Shown piece after piece: positions 16,938 through 25,617 of a stretch of DNA of 43,583 bases. The stretch spans positions 1 to 43,583 of the forward strand of contig JAJYPA010000017.1 in assembly GCA_021795795.1 (NCBI GenBank). The letters are read 5' to 3'. The notes beneath the pieces were generated by a model. The model saw only the letters and a program-made list of their open reading frames with translations. It was not told the DNA's origin and made no database searches. Position 1 is the stretch's first letter. Each line of letters begins with the position of its first letter. Source of the DNA: Pseudomonadota bacterium. GTDB taxonomy: Bacteria > Pseudomonadota > Gammaproteobacteria > Halothiobacillales > Halothiobacillaceae. The position numbers and the translations under genes are program-made.

Positions 16938-17960
16938 CTATTTTATGTGAACGTGGACCTCCTTAATAAACTTCAACGTAAAGGCCTTTTTCCAGTCCAT
17001 GCCTTTTGGCACTACTCCATTTTTGACGGCAGTATCATATACCCTCTCCCAACGAGCCTCAGTCATTGTTCCAATCCCCTGTTTTTCAGCAGCAGCGCCT
17101 TCCAAGAGTTTTCCGGTAATCATGGTTTTTACACCATATGCAAGAAGTCCTGGAGTTTGCTTAGGGTTGGCCCTCATAATGAGTGCGTTACCAGGGCCCG
17201 GGTCTTTCAAATATTCCTTCCACCCGAGCATGGTCGCTTCGATAAATTTCTTTACGATCTCTGGATGATCTTTCACCATTGCCTCAGTAGTTTGTATCGT
17301 TTCCGAATACTCCGGATAACCATAATTAGCGAGAAGAAAGGTATGGAATTTTACCCCGGCTTTTGCAATCATATAATCCTCTGAGCCATAGTATCCCTGT
17401 TGCGCGATATTCTGATCAGCGAGAAACGGCGCCACGCTTCCGGTGTATACGCCACGCTGACTCTCCTTGTAACCGAAATGTCGCATTGCCCAAGGCCACC
17501 AAGAATGAACCTCATTAGATGAAACTAGAATTTTATATTTACCATCCGCAAGTTGCTCGGGCTTATCAATATTATAATGCGTATAAATACAGGTTGGACT
17601 TTTCTGAAAAACTGTAGCTACGGTTATTAGGGGTAAGCCGTGCGCGGTTGCGACCAACTGATCAAGAGCATTTCCCATATAAAACTGGTATTTACCAGCT
17701 GCAAGAAGCTGTTCTCCGTTGATCCCTGGACCTCCCATATCTACCTTTACGTTTAATCCATATTTTTTGTATATCCCTTTTGCAATTGCCTCATAATACC
17801 CTCCGTGCTGCGCTTGAGCGAACCAATCTGTACCGAATGTTATAGTTGGATCTGCGAACGATACGCCAAACCCAGACGCGCTTATTCCCGCGACTACCAT
17901 CATGGCTCTGACAGCTTTAGAAAATCCGATCCTAGTGACGATCTGTTTTATATTCTTCAT
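16938..17960 (-). CDS. NMT1/SsuA-like periplasmic substrate-binding protein
   Basis: Binding protein of 340 residues for the importer encoded next. A signal peptide covers about residues 1-36 (basic MKNIKQIVTR, hydrophobic MMVVAGISASGFG, cleavage near SFA-DP). The mature part begins TITFGTDWFAQAQHGGYYEAIAKGIYKKYGL, the hallmark of NMT1/THI5-like domains that bind pyrimidine precursors, nitrate, sulfonates and related small molecules. The ATG at 17960 has AGGAGA 7 nt upstream; the open frame continues 71 codons further but without signal-peptide features. A candidate sigma-54 promoter lies about 87-102 nt upstream, so this is probably the first gene of an ABC/Rid/creatininase/oxidase unit. The ligand is unknown; an N-heterocycle is the obvious guess. 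Confidence 0.9.
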   Translation of the reverse strand: MKNIKQIVTRIGFSKAVRAMMVVAGISASGFGVSFADPTITFGTDWFAQAQHGGYYEAIAKGIYKKYGLNVKVDMGGPGINGEQLLAAGKYQFYMGNALDQLVATAHGLPLITVATVFQKSPTCIYTHYNIDKPEQLADGKYKILVSSNEVHSWWPWAMRHFGYKESQRGVYTGSVAPFLADQNIAQQGYYGSEDYMIAKAGVKFHTFLLANYGYPEYSETIQTTEAMVKDHPEIVKKFIEATMLGWKEYLKDPGPGNALIMRANPKQTPGLLAYGVKTMITGKLLEGAAAEKQGIGTMTEARWERVYDTAVKNGVVPKGMDWKKAFTLKFIKEVHVHIK

Positions 17961-18046
17961 TCCCGACTCTCCTGTTAAACTCGTGATATTTTCCCAAGTG
18001 TCAAACCGAGTACAAATGCAATTGAATAACTCACCTGCGTTAATTA

Positions 18047-18062
18047 TGCAGATATCATGCCA
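18047..18062 (-). promoter_or_regulatory. Candidate sigma-54 (-24/-12) promoter
   Basis: The minus strand reads TGGCATGATATCTGCA, matching the TGGCACG-N4-TTGCW consensus with the invariant GG and GC exactly 12 bases apart. It lies in the 127-nt gap between the oxygenase stop and the binding-protein start, so a transcript would begin near 18036 with a leader of about 75 nt. Sigma-54 control is usual for nitrogen-scavenging genes. No enhancer-binding-protein gene is in the window. Confidence 0.55.
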
Positions 18063-18087
18063 TGAATAGGGGTGATACACCAAGCCG

Positions 18088-19080
18088 TTATGCACTAATT
18101 TCGTGCAGATTCCGTTCACTGAAGTTTGCCTGCACTCTTTTGGCCAGGTATTCTCCCGCTGTAATCGCTTCATATTTTCCAGACGCGGAGGTAATCATGA
18201 CGTCACGATTCGCTTGACAAAAGAAGCCTATGCTATACCGTGAAGGTGAGGCAGCGCCTTCCCGCGCTATTACTCGATGGAAGGTGCTAAGCAAAAGGTC
18301 ATCGCTCCAACGCATCAACATATCTCCGATGTTACAGGTAATTCGCCCATGTTTCGCCGGAACTGGAATCCATTCTCTTGCGGTGTAATTTTTTCCAGGA
18401 CAGACCTGCAGGCCATCTTCACCTGTACGCTGAAATATCATCGTTAAACAATCGAAGTCTGTATGCGGGCCTGCCCGCCATCCCGGAGCTATGTTATCGG
18501 TGGGAAAGTAATGCAGTAGCCGCAACGTACTTTGATAGGTGTCTTGTTCAGGGTCATGCGCCTGAGAGAAGAAGCTCCTTGGAAATCCCAGGCGATCGGC
18601 AAAGCAGGATAATATCTGCATACCCACGACCCAACAATTGTGCTCAAAGCGTAATATTTGTTCTTGAAAGCCCGGCAGGAGCGTTTCTTCCGGCCACTTT
18701 CCTGCCATCACGGGCCGAGTAATCTGGTAGCTCTCCTTTTGGTCCGGCTGCCCTGTGGACGGTCTAATTTGTGCCTTACTTTCCCAGCCTGCATTGTTTT
18801 CCAGCGGGAATCGAGACTTTTCTAGTTCAGGCATGGCGAACAGGCGCTCTGATAATGAAAATGCTTCTTCGATCTCTGCGAGAGGTATTCCATGATTTTC
18901 TAGTTGAAAGAATCCTGTTTCCACTCCTGCCGTCCAAAGCGCCTCCGTAATTTCGTCCCTTCGCTGCTCGAATTCCGTCAAATCAATGATAGGAATTTCT
19001 TTCTCACATTCTACACCGGTATCCAGGCCCATTAATTGCTCTTTCTCTATCTCGATCAAACTCGCGTTACAGCTAGTCAT
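18088..19080 (-). CDS. 2-oxoglutarate/Fe(II) oxygenase, isopenicillin-N-synthase family
   Basis: Non-haem iron oxygenase of 330 residues. N-terminal DIOX_N region IPIIDLTEFEQRR, TGFFQLENHGIP. The catalytic jelly-roll has H206 and D208 in GPHTDFDCLTM, H268 in STFHRV, and R281 in SRYSIGFF for 2-oxoglutarate. The iron and co-substrate sites are complete. Family members hydroxylate or demethylate small molecules, thymine among them, which fits a nucleobase pathway. The start is placed at 19080, where ATGA overlaps the stop of the upstream amidohydrolase; the frame extends five codons further to 19095. The paralogue at 40707 is only distantly similar, so the two are not a recent duplication. Confidence 0.9.
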   Translation of the reverse strand: MTSCNASLIEIEKEQLMGLDTGVECEKEIPIIDLTEFEQRRDEITEALWTAGVETGFFQLENHGIPLAEIEEAFSLSERLFAMPELEKSRFPLENNAGWESKAQIRPSTGQPDQKESYQITRPVMAGKWPEETLLPGFQEQILRFEHNCWVVGMQILSCFADRLGFPRSFFSQAHDPEQDTYQSTLRLLHYFPTDNIAPGWRAGPHTDFDCLTMIFQRTGEDGLQVCPGKNYTAREWIPVPAKHGRITCNIGDMLMRWSDDLLLSTFHRVIAREGAASPSRYSIGFFCQANRDVMITSASGKYEAITAGEYLAKRVQANFSERNLHEISA

Positions 19081-20579
19081 TTGGTTTTCCCCCAATCAGA
19101 CAATGCCCGCTTTTGTAACAGCGATACCCCTGATCTTGCGGCCTCGCTCAATTCGCTCATATCCATTCCCGGAATCTTCCCGTTCTCCACAACCTTCTTC
19201 CCGGCGACTAACAAAGAGCGTACCGTCGCACCACCGCAAACAATCGGCGCTACCGCCAAATCATGCATTCCCATATGCCGTGGTTGATTGAGCTCATAGA
19301 TAGCGATATCCGCAACGCGCCCGGGCTCCAAAGTCGCTGTATCATGCAAACCCAGAACTTTAGCACCACCAGCGGTTCCCCAATGAATCACCTCTTCCAC
19401 GGTTACACTGTCGGCACCCTGTTCTCCTCGGCCTCCGAGGTATGTCGGCAGTGCCGACTGGCCGGCACGCGCCCGGCCCATGAGCCACGCTGCATGCACC
19501 TCTTGCAACATATCTGCAGCTTCGTTTGAACCAGCACCATCGACAGCTAATGAGACGGTAACTCCAGCATCTGCCAAGGCCCGCACCGGCGCGATACCGC
19601 TCGCCAAGCGGCCGTTGCTCTGTGGGCAATGTGCAATACCGGTATTCGTCGCGCCCAACATTTCAATCTCCGGCAAATCTAACTTCACTAAATGGGCATA
19701 CCATACATCTGGGCCGAGCCAATTGGTTTTTTCGGCGAAGCGAATGGGTGAACAATCATAATTTTTCTGCGACGCCTCCTGATAGATTACTGTCTCCGAA
19801 AGATGCGAGTGCATATGTAAGCCTAATGATCTGGCGTGCGCAGCAACTTCTCGCAATTCTCCTGGATCCATCGAAAACATGACTGTCGTTGGTGCTACTA
19901 CAACACGACGCATGGCGTAAGTGCGATCTTCGTGAAAGTCCCGTTGCAAGCGACTGATATCGTCCAGATAATCGGATAGACTTTCGACATCTGAAGTGCA
20001 TTTCTCGAAGTGGCGAGACCGTGTTGCCCCACCGCGGCAAAGCACAAAACGCAATCCTAGTCGCGCCGCTTCTTCAAAAAGGATCTGGGCCCCGTCAAAA
20101 TCCATGCCTGGCCAATACATATAGTGGTGATCGGCTACTGTTCCACAGCCAGATAATGCTAGCTCAATCAAGCCAATTCGAGCAGCCGTACGTAGCAAGT
20201 TCTCATCGAAACAGCTACGAAAACGAAAAGGGACTGCTGAGAGCCATGGGGTAAGTGTGCTGTTGATGCCTTCCGGTACAGCTTTCAACAGAGACTGTGC
20301 CAAGTGATGGTGTGTGTTTACCCACGCGGGGTAAACGACACAGCCAGAGGCATCAAGCACCTCTTCTCCAGCCTCGGGGGTCAGGTTGCCTATGGCGTCA
20401 ATGACACCGTTTTTGACACGAATATCCCCTCCCTGTGCGCGAGCTTGCTCTCCTAGCTTCCCAGTCATGATCGCTACTGACCCACGAATGAGCAACTGAG
20501 TATCCCGATTTGCCGGTTGATCCAGGTAAGGAGAGGCCTCTAAGTAGTTTTCCAATCTTCGTCTCCAAGTTTTATCCAT
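19077..20579 (-). CDS. AtzB/8-oxoguanine-deaminase-like metal amidohydrolase
   Basis: Amidohydrolase-superfamily aminohydrolase of 500 residues that likely removes an amino or other group from a heterocycle. Metal ligands: VNTHHHLAQSLL near residue 90, HMHSHLSE near 250 (His plus catalytic Glu), a His in WYAHLVKLD, and Asp in SLAVDGAGSNE. The NTHHHL motif, GTVADHHY and AVDGAGSNE pattern are shared by 8-oxoguanine deaminase and by hydroxyatrazine ethylaminohydrolase (AtzB). It has a longer leader than AtzB. Start is uncertain: ATG at 20579 is given, while a TTG at 20594 has a better-placed GAGGGA. It is transcribed divergently from the LysR gene and overlaps the oxygenase, so it probably heads a regulated pair. 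Confidence 0.88.
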   Translation of the reverse strand: MDKTWRRRLENYLEASPYLDQPANRDTQLLIRGSVAIMTGKLGEQARAQGGDIRVKNGVIDAIGNLTPEAGEEVLDASGCVVYPAWVNTHHHLAQSLLKAVPEGINSTLTPWLSAVPFRFRSCFDENLLRTAARIGLIELALSGCGTVADHHYMYWPGMDFDGAQILFEEAARLGLRFVLCRGGATRSRHFEKCTSDVESLSDYLDDISRLQRDFHEDRTYAMRRVVVAPTTVMFSMDPGELREVAAHARSLGLHMHSHLSETVIYQEASQKNYDCSPIRFAEKTNWLGPDVWYAHLVKLDLPEIEMLGATNTGIAHCPQSNGRLASGIAPVRALADAGVTVSLAVDGAGSNEAADMLQEVHAAWLMGRARAGQSALPTYLGGRGEQGADSVTVEEVIHWGTAGGAKVLGLHDTATLEPGRVADIAIYELNQPRHMGMHDLAVAPIVCGGATVRSLLVAGKKVVENGKIPGMDMSELSEAARSGVSLLQKRALSDWGKTK

Positions 20580-20637
20580 TCTCGCGTCCAACAAGCATCG
20601 GCTTCCCTCGTTTTTTCTTAGGTTGCCGCTTTCATCG

Positions 20638-20657
20638 AAATAGAAAAAGTGCTATTT
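20638..20657. promoter_or_regulatory. Inverted repeat in the LysR/amidohydrolase divergent region
   Basis: AAATAG and CTATTT flank 8 bases, 38 nt upstream of the LysR ATG and about 58 nt upstream of the divergent amidohydrolase. LysR proteins usually bind imperfect palindromes (T-N11-A) in such divergent gaps to control both genes. The spacing here is one base off the strict form, so this is only a candidate. Confidence 0.35.
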
Positions 20658-20695
20658 TCAGACCTATCCGTTGCAAATATTCGTACGGTAATCCT

Positions 20696-21604
20696 ATGCG
20701 CCATCTACGACTGTTTGAGTACATTGATGCGATCGTCCGCGAGGGTTCTGTACGACGGGCGGCGGACAAGCTTTACGTCACCGCTTCTGCCCTGGACCGA
20801 CGTCTACAGGATCTGGAAGAAGAACTGGGTACACCGATCTTCGAGCGCCACGCGCGAGGGATGCGGTTGACGGCTGCCGGTGAGATCTATGTCAACTACA
20901 TACGCCACCATATTGCTGAGAGTCAGCGCGTCCAATCCGAGATCCTCCGTTTACAGGGAATGCAGCGGGGTCAGGTGGCTATCGCTGTGAGTCCAGCGTT
21001 GGCGACAGATTTTGTCCCTAGCGTAGTGCGCCTGTTTCGTGCGCGGCATCCGGGGATCTCCTTCTTGATCCGAGTGGCTCAGCATGAAGTTGCCATGCAG
21101 CATCTACTCAGCTTTGACGTCGACCTCGCCATCATCATCGCACCACCCAAACATCCGGATGTATTTGACTTGGCGGTGGTGAAACAGCCTTTGCTCGCGG
21201 CTATGGACAAAGATCATCCATTGGCAAAGACAGGCTCCCTACGTCTGAGTGATTGCCTGCAGTATCCTCTAGTGCTTCCGTCAACTGGCTTGACCACCCG
21301 CGAGATGCTGGAGGGTGCCCTGCATCCCTTGGGGAGAGACGTCAGGATTGCTGCAGAAACCAACTCCTATGAGGTCATGCGAGGGCTACTCCACGGAACC
21401 GATCAAATTGGCTTCGTGCTTTCCACAGGACGGAATCAAAGAGAAAACTCGAACGTCCTGCTCTTTCGGCAAATCAATGCAAGGGAGATTCATCCCGTGC
21501 CCATCATCTGCGCACAACTTCGGAATCGTGGGCTTTCGGTTGCCGCAGCGCAGTTTTCGCACTTGGTCATTCAGGAAATGGAAAGCATGTACATGGAGGA
21601 TTAG
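20696..21604 (+). CDS. LysR-type transcriptional regulator
   Basis: Regulator of 302 residues. The N-terminal winged helix-turn-helix spans about 1-60 (LRLFEYIDAIVREGSVRRAADKLYVTASALDRRLQDLEEELG). The C-terminal effector-binding domain starts near GQVAIAVSPALATDFVPSVV at about 90. The ATG at 20696 gives the canonical LysR N-terminus; the open frame extends upstream to 20510, inside the divergent gene, and is not used. It is divergent from the AtzB-like amidohydrolase and convergent with the hpxW-like gene, whose stop codon overlaps its own. It is the only regulator in the window. In Pseudomonas ADP a LysR protein (AtzR) controls cyanuric acid genes, so a similar role is reasonable, with a ring-derived effector. 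Confidence 0.92.
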   Translation: MRHLRLFEYIDAIVREGSVRRAADKLYVTASALDRRLQDLEEELGTPIFERHARGMRLTAAGEIYVNYIRHHIAESQRVQSEILRLQGMQRGQVAIAVSPALATDFVPSVVRLFRARHPGISFLIRVAQHEVAMQHLLSFDVDLAIIIAPPKHPDVFDLAVVKQPLLAAMDKDHPLAKTGSLRLSDCLQYPLVLPSTGLTTREMLEGALHPLGRDVRIAAETNSYEVMRGLLHGTDQIGFVLSTGRNQRENSNVLLFRQINAREIHPVPIICAQLRNRGLSVAAAQFSHLVIQEMESMYMED

Positions 21605-23223
21605 GTGGGGATTGCATCTGGCCCAGCGACACCACCATCACTGCGTGGGTCCGCGGCCCCTATCCAGCTACCATCCTGCAGGACACGTAAAATGCCAGCA
21701 TGCCCCATCAAATCGCTGTAATTGGGCACGAACTGTAGGGTGTGCCCCCATTGTTCCAAGCGTTTGCGGACACCTTGATTATAGCGCGACTCGAGCCGCA
21801 GCGCAGTGACGGGGTTCCCCCAGGTGCGTCCCAAAAGCCAGCGAGGCGCATCCACGGCCTCTAATGGCGTCAGCCCCTGGTGCAGATGCCTGAACAGGAG
21901 CGCCGCTTGGGTCTGTGGCTGACCATCCCCCCCCATGCTCCCATAAGCCATTTGCACCTGCCCAGCGCGACCATAAAGCGCGGGGTTCAGTGTGTGAAAG
22001 GGCCGCATACCCGGCAGCAAAGAGCGTGGACTATCGGGATCCAGCGTAAAAGCGCAGCCACGATTATTCCAAAGTACACCAGATTTGCCGGCCACGATCC
22101 CACTGCCAAACTCGTGATAGAGACTCTGGATGACGCTCGCTACACGACCTTGACCATCGACCACGGCGAACCAAGTTGTATCCCCCAATCCAGGCTGCCA
22201 GGCAGGCAATAGGGGGATAAGTCCATTGCGGATTTCTTCCGCTTGTAGACCGAGATAATTGCCCTGCAACAGTTCATGCCAAGAGGATGCTGGCGCTCGG
22301 CGAGGATCATGTACTACCTGATCCCGCAAGGGAAAAACACGCCGCGTGGCCTCGACCGCGCCATGCACCAGTTCGGCACCCAAGGGATCGACATCCGCCA
22401 AACCCAATCGCTCCATGATCCCTGCAATCATCAAAGAGGCAATGCCCTGGCTAGGCGGGGGAAGGTTGTATAACATCCCGTCGGCAAAGGGTAATTGTAA
22501 TGGCTCTACCCATTCGGCACGGAAATGCTCCAGATCTTGCAGATCTAACAGGCTCCCTTTGGCGCGCAAGCCCGCTATCATTTCCTGGGCCAACTCTCCG
22601 GCATAAAAACTGGCCGGCCCCTCATCCATCAGGCGCGTGAGGGTCCGCGCCAAGGCAGGCTGACAGAAGATCTCCCCCGCTCGCGGCAGCCTTCCTTGGG
22701 GAAGATATTGCGCACAGAACTCCGCATCGGCCTCGAGATCATGACGATACTGCCGCAGGGTTCGATCCTGATTTGGGCTGACAGGAAACCCTCGTGCTGC
22801 AAGATCATGTGCAGGCGCTAGGAGTGCAGACCAATCGAGAGAACCATCCCAATGGGCCTGGGAAAAGGCCTGTGCCATCTCCCAGCCGCGCAACATACCA
22901 GGCACGGTCATTGCGGATAGGGCCCCGCGAAAGGGAATGTTACGCAGCCCGTGCGCATGAAAGACCTTTGCGTCGTAGGCGAGACCTGACGGACCGGCGG
23001 CAAGCAAGCCTCGTACAGAGGACATCCTGCCATCGGAAACCAGCCAGAACGCATCGCCGCCCAAACCCGTCATGTGGGGATAGACAACGGACAACGTTGC
23101 AGATACGACAATCGCCGCTTCTATGGCGTTGGCACCTCTCGCCAAAGCCTGTGCACCGGCCTCTGCCGCTAGGGCATGGGGCGCCGTAACCAACCCTTGC
23201 CTTCCCTGTGCCGAAAGCATCAT
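21601..23223 (-). CDS. hpxW: Gamma-glutamyltransferase-family Ntn hydrolase, HpxW-like (oxamate amidohydrolase)
   Basis: Autoprocessing N-terminal-nucleophile hydrolase of 540 residues. The likely nucleophile is T349 in GLGDTTWFAVVD, which would split the precursor into about 38- and 21-kDa chains. Other family blocks are PHMTGLGGDAFW near 50, LPPPSQGIASLM near 255, and YGSMGGDGQPQTQ near 430. There is no signal peptide, which argues against a periplasmic glutathione enzyme. Klebsiella HpxW, in the same family and next to HpxX/Y/Z genes, hydrolyses oxamate to oxalate and ammonia; the same neighbours here support that role. Its ATG at 23223 overlaps the stop of the nucleotidyltransferase gene (ATGA), so it is translationally coupled. 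Its own stop overlaps the LysR stop on the other strand. Confidence 0.82.
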   Translation of the reverse strand: MMLSAQGRQGLVTAPHALAAEAGAQALARGANAIEAAIVVSATLSVVYPHMTGLGGDAFWLVSDGRMSSVRGLLAAGPSGLAYDAKVFHAHGLRNIPFRGALSAMTVPGMLRGWEMAQAFSQAHWDGSLDWSALLAPAHDLAARGFPVSPNQDRTLRQYRHDLEADAEFCAQYLPQGRLPRAGEIFCQPALARTLTRLMDEGPASFYAGELAQEMIAGLRAKGSLLDLQDLEHFRAEWVEPLQLPFADGMLYNLPPPSQGIASLMIAGIMERLGLADVDPLGAELVHGAVEATRRVFPLRDQVVHDPRRAPASSWHELLQGNYLGLQAEEIRNGLIPLLPAWQPGLGDTTWFAVVDGQGRVASVIQSLYHEFGSGIVAGKSGVLWNNRGCAFTLDPDSPRSLLPGMRPFHTLNPALYGRAGQVQMAYGSMGGDGQPQTQAALLFRHLHQGLTPLEAVDAPRWLLGRTWGNPVTALRLESRYNQGVRKRLEQWGHTLQFVPNYSDLMGHAGILRVLQDGSWIGAADPRSDGGVAGPDAIPT

Positions 23224-23831
23224 GAGCGCCGCGCCCACACCCGCAATTGCGCTCTCGCCTTACTCCACTCCTGAGCATCATTCAGACGCAGAAAACTACG
23301 AAAACGTCGAACAGGAAGCTTGGCCAAGGCGGCCCCCGGCAAAGACTGCAATAACGTATCCAAGCGCCCATCCTCCCCAGCGGCACGTATTTGTTGGGCC
23401 AAGACATTTGCGATCAGTACCGGATGCCCACCATACCCATACTGATCTACGAGGCGCGCTGCCATGACGGAAGAAATGTGCAAGGCCCTGCGCAAGCGTC
23501 GTAATTCGGTATTTGTCGGTAGCTGAGTATCACTCTGTACTAACAATACTGCGGTCGCTGCAGCATCAGCCGCCAGGCGTACCGAGGAAAACGGACCAAG
23601 CCGTACCGCTTGGAAGTTCACCTGACGGTGTACCCTCAATCGGCAGCAACGCCATAAACGCCGAGATCTTTGGCCAGCAATCACCCGTATAGGTGCAAAG
23701 CCTGCCCAGTGCAACCGCCGCACCTGTTCCTCCAGCCAGGTCCGACGACTACCGGGAACCCGACGGCAGGACTTATGGACGCGCCCGGAGCGCTGGGAAC
23801 GCCCCGCAGCAAGAATGACTGCGGGAAGCAG
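23220..23831 (-). CDS. MobA/MocA-like nucleotidyltransferase with unusual start
   Basis: Predicted molybdenum-cofactor nucleotidyltransferase that would prepare cofactor for the Mo-hydroxylase of this operon together with XdhC. The frame reads LLPAVILAAGRSQRSGRVHKS (split here across positions 23831-23770), which is the family's LAAG.S.R.G...K nucleotide-binding loop. AGFAPIRVIAG, LVQSDTQLPT and YGYGGHPVLIANVLA (the GRGGHPVL block) follow, ending near LPGAALAKLPV. In this frame no ATG, GTG or TTG lies between an upstream stop and the LAAG motif; CTG at 23831 or ATT at 23816 are the only candidates, while GTG at 23723 would remove the nucleotide loop. The usual D in the LV.VGDQP position reads QSDTQLP. 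It could be a divergent, partly decayed copy. Its stop overlaps hpxW. Confidence 0.65.
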   Translation of the reverse strand: MLPAVILAAGRSQRSGRVHKSCRRVPGSRRTWLEEQVRRLHWAGFAPIRVIAGQRSRRLWRCCRLRVHRQVNFQAVRLGPFSSVRLAADAAATAVLLVQSDTQLPTNTELRRLRRALHISSVMAARLVDQYGYGGHPVLIANVLAQQIRAAGEDGRLDTLLQSLPGAALAKLPVRRFRSFLRLNDAQEWSKARAQLRVWARRS

Positions 23832-23832
23832 A

Positions 23833-24219
23833 TCACGAACCCTTTGGCATCAGACTAACGTGGGCTGCCACCACCCGCCAGCCCGCAGGGGTACGCATCC
23901 ACGTTTGACTCTGCCGCCCATGAACCGCGTCTCGCAAGAATTCCGTATTAGCGGTGGCAAAATCTTCGCCGTAGGTGGTAATCACCGTATTTACCAATCG
24001 TCGCTGTAACGCCTGCCCTGGCCGACTCGCCCGAAACGCTGCAATAGCGGGATAGCCATACAAGTTCTCGGCAACTCCGTAGCGCAGGGTATGCTCCGAA
24101 TCCCAAAAGATTTCGTCCAGCACTTTCACATCATTCTCTACCAGCGCTCTCTCATAGCGCTCAAAAGCCGCCAAAACCTCGGCATGCACATTCGGAAGAT
24201 TGATTTTTAGCGATTGCAT
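23833..24219 (-). CDS. hpxZ: AtzH/HpxZ family protein (DUF3225)
   Basis: Small SnoaL/NTF2-fold protein of 128 residues named HpxZ in oxalurate clusters and AtzH in cyanuric acid clusters. Recognisable are [46 protein letters not shown] and [20 protein letters not shown]. It probably supports the neighbouring amidase complex, by binding or processing its product, but no reaction is firmly established to my knowledge. The start at 24219 has AAGGAGA 6 nt upstream and begins 10 nt after the hpxY/atzE stop; the longer frame to 24462 lies inside that gene and is a shadow. Confidence 0.85.
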   Translation of the reverse strand: MQSLKINLPNVHAEVLAAFERYERALVENDVKVLDEIFWDSEHTLRYGVAENLYGYPAIAAFRASRPGQALQRRLVNTVITTYGEDFATANTEFLRDAVHGRQSQTWMRTPAGWRVVAAHVSLMPKGS

Positions 24220-24229
24220 GACATTCTCC

Positions 24230-25606
24230 TTAGAATTGCGGTACAGCACTAACGAATCCACGGGCCTCCAAAACCTGGGCCACATGCAACGCCTTGGCTT
24301 CCTGCCATGGCGCGGCAATGATTTGCACCCCGATGGGCAGCGATCCCAGCACAGGCACGTTGACCACTGGTAACCCCACGAACGAAAACGGTTGCGTATA
24401 GAGTCCCAAGTGCGGGCGCACCAGCATTTCTTCGCCATCAAGCTGCATGGTTTTTTGCCCAATCAGCGGAGCAGTCATCGGGGTTGAGGGGGCAAGAAGG
24501 ATGTCGTACTGGGTAAAGATCTCCCCGACGATTTGCTGGAACCGGGCTCGCACCCGTTGTGCCTGCAGGTAGGCCGTCGCCGGTAAGAGTGCGCCAGCGA
24601 GCATACGTTCACGCACGTCAGGGTCGTAATCCGCAGGACGGGTTCGCAAATTGGGCAGGTGCAGCGTGCTGCTTTCGGCATTGGTAATCACGTATGCCGC
24701 TGCACGGGCCATTGCCACCTCTGGAATCTCGATAGATGTCTTAACGCCCAATGCATCCGCCACCTGTCCCAAGGCCTCCCGCGAGGCATCCGTCCCTTGC
24801 TGCATAAAATATCCACCCAACATGGCGATGCGCAGATCAGGCGCCAGTTCCGTTGCTAACGCACCCACCGATTCGACTGGGCGATCTACTCTGGCGGAAT
24901 CCCGATCGTCAGAACCTTGCAGGGCATCGTAGGCCACCGCCAAATCTTGCGCAGTGCGCGCCATAGGCCCGACGTGATCCAGACTAGGGCAAAAAGGAAA
25001 ACTACCGCCACGCGATAAACGCCCGTAGGTGGGCTTGAGGCCAAAGACGCCACACAGTGAGGAAGGCACACGGATAGAGCCGTTGGTGTCCGAACCTAGC
25101 GCTAGAGGTACCAGTCTGCCACCAACGGCAGAACCACTGCCACCACTGGAACCCCCACTCATGCGACGTAAGTCGTGCGGGTTGCGTGAAGGGCCATAAT
25201 GCAGGTTTTCACCGGTAAAGTCGTAGGCATACTCGCCCATATTCAGGGCTCCCACCAGGATCGCCCCCGCTGTGGACAACCGTTGAATCAGGGTCGCATC
25301 CGCGACTGCTGGCGGAAGATCGCGATTGATTTTGGAGCCAGCCAAGGTTACTTTTCCTTGGATGTCGAAGAGGTTTTTTACGGCAAAGGGGACCCCCGCT
25401 AATGGTCCGGGATTTTTTCCTGAGGCTAACAACTGATCGATCCGCGCTGCTTCTTCACGCGCCCTTTCTGCGGTTACCAAAGTAAACGCGTTGAGCTCAG
25501 GATTCTTTCGGGCAATCCGCGCCAGAGTTTCTTCGACAACAGCACTTGCGCTCCAGATACCAGCACGCACCTTCTCCGCAATTTCCGCGGCACTTGTCCA
25601 GTCCAT
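24230..25606 (-). CDS. hpxY: AtzE/HpxY family amidase
   Basis: Amidase-signature hydrolase of 458 residues; the family includes AtzE (carboxybiuret hydrolase) and HpxY (oxalurate hydrolysis). Triad: K77 (PFAVKNLF), cis-Ser S153 ([13 protein letters not shown]) and nucleophile S177 ([10 protein letters not shown]). Its partner is the short HpxX/AtzG protein just upstream, as GatA pairs with GatC. The ATG at 25606 has AAGGAG 6 nt upstream and lies 12 nt after the partner's stop. Known substrates share an acyl-urea group (R-CO-NH-CO-NH2). With a ring-opening amidohydrolase in the operon, carboxybiuret, oxalurate and ureidomalonate are all possible; the gene set around it (hpxZ, hpxW, xdh) leans to the oxalurate side. 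Confidence 0.87.
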   Translation of the reverse strand: MDWTSAAEIAEKVRAGIWSASAVVEETLARIARKNPELNAFTLVTAERAREEAARIDQLLASGKNPGPLAGVPFAVKNLFDIQGKVTLAGSKINRDLPPAVADATLIQRLSTAGAILVGALNMGEYAYDFTGENLHYGPSRNPHDLRRMSGGSSGGSGSAVGGRLVPLALGSDTNGSIRVPSSLCGVFGLKPTYGRLSRGGSFPFCPSLDHVGPMARTAQDLAVAYDALQGSDDRDSARVDRPVESVGALATELAPDLRIAMLGGYFMQQGTDASREALGQVADALGVKTSIEIPEVAMARAAAYVITNAESSTLHLPNLRTRPADYDPDVRERMLAGALLPATAYLQAQRVRARFQQIVGEIFTQYDILLAPSTPMTAPLIGQKTMQLDGEEMLVRPHLGLYTQPFSFVGLPVVNVPVLGSLPIGVQIIAAPWQEAKALHVAQVLEARGFVSAVPQF

Positions 25607-25617
25607 AGCAAGCTCCT

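Noticed and set aside
17961..18173. 71-codon N-terminal extension of the binding protein
   Set aside because: It would destroy the signal peptide and lacks a ribosome-binding site; the ATG at 17960 has AGGAGA correctly spaced.
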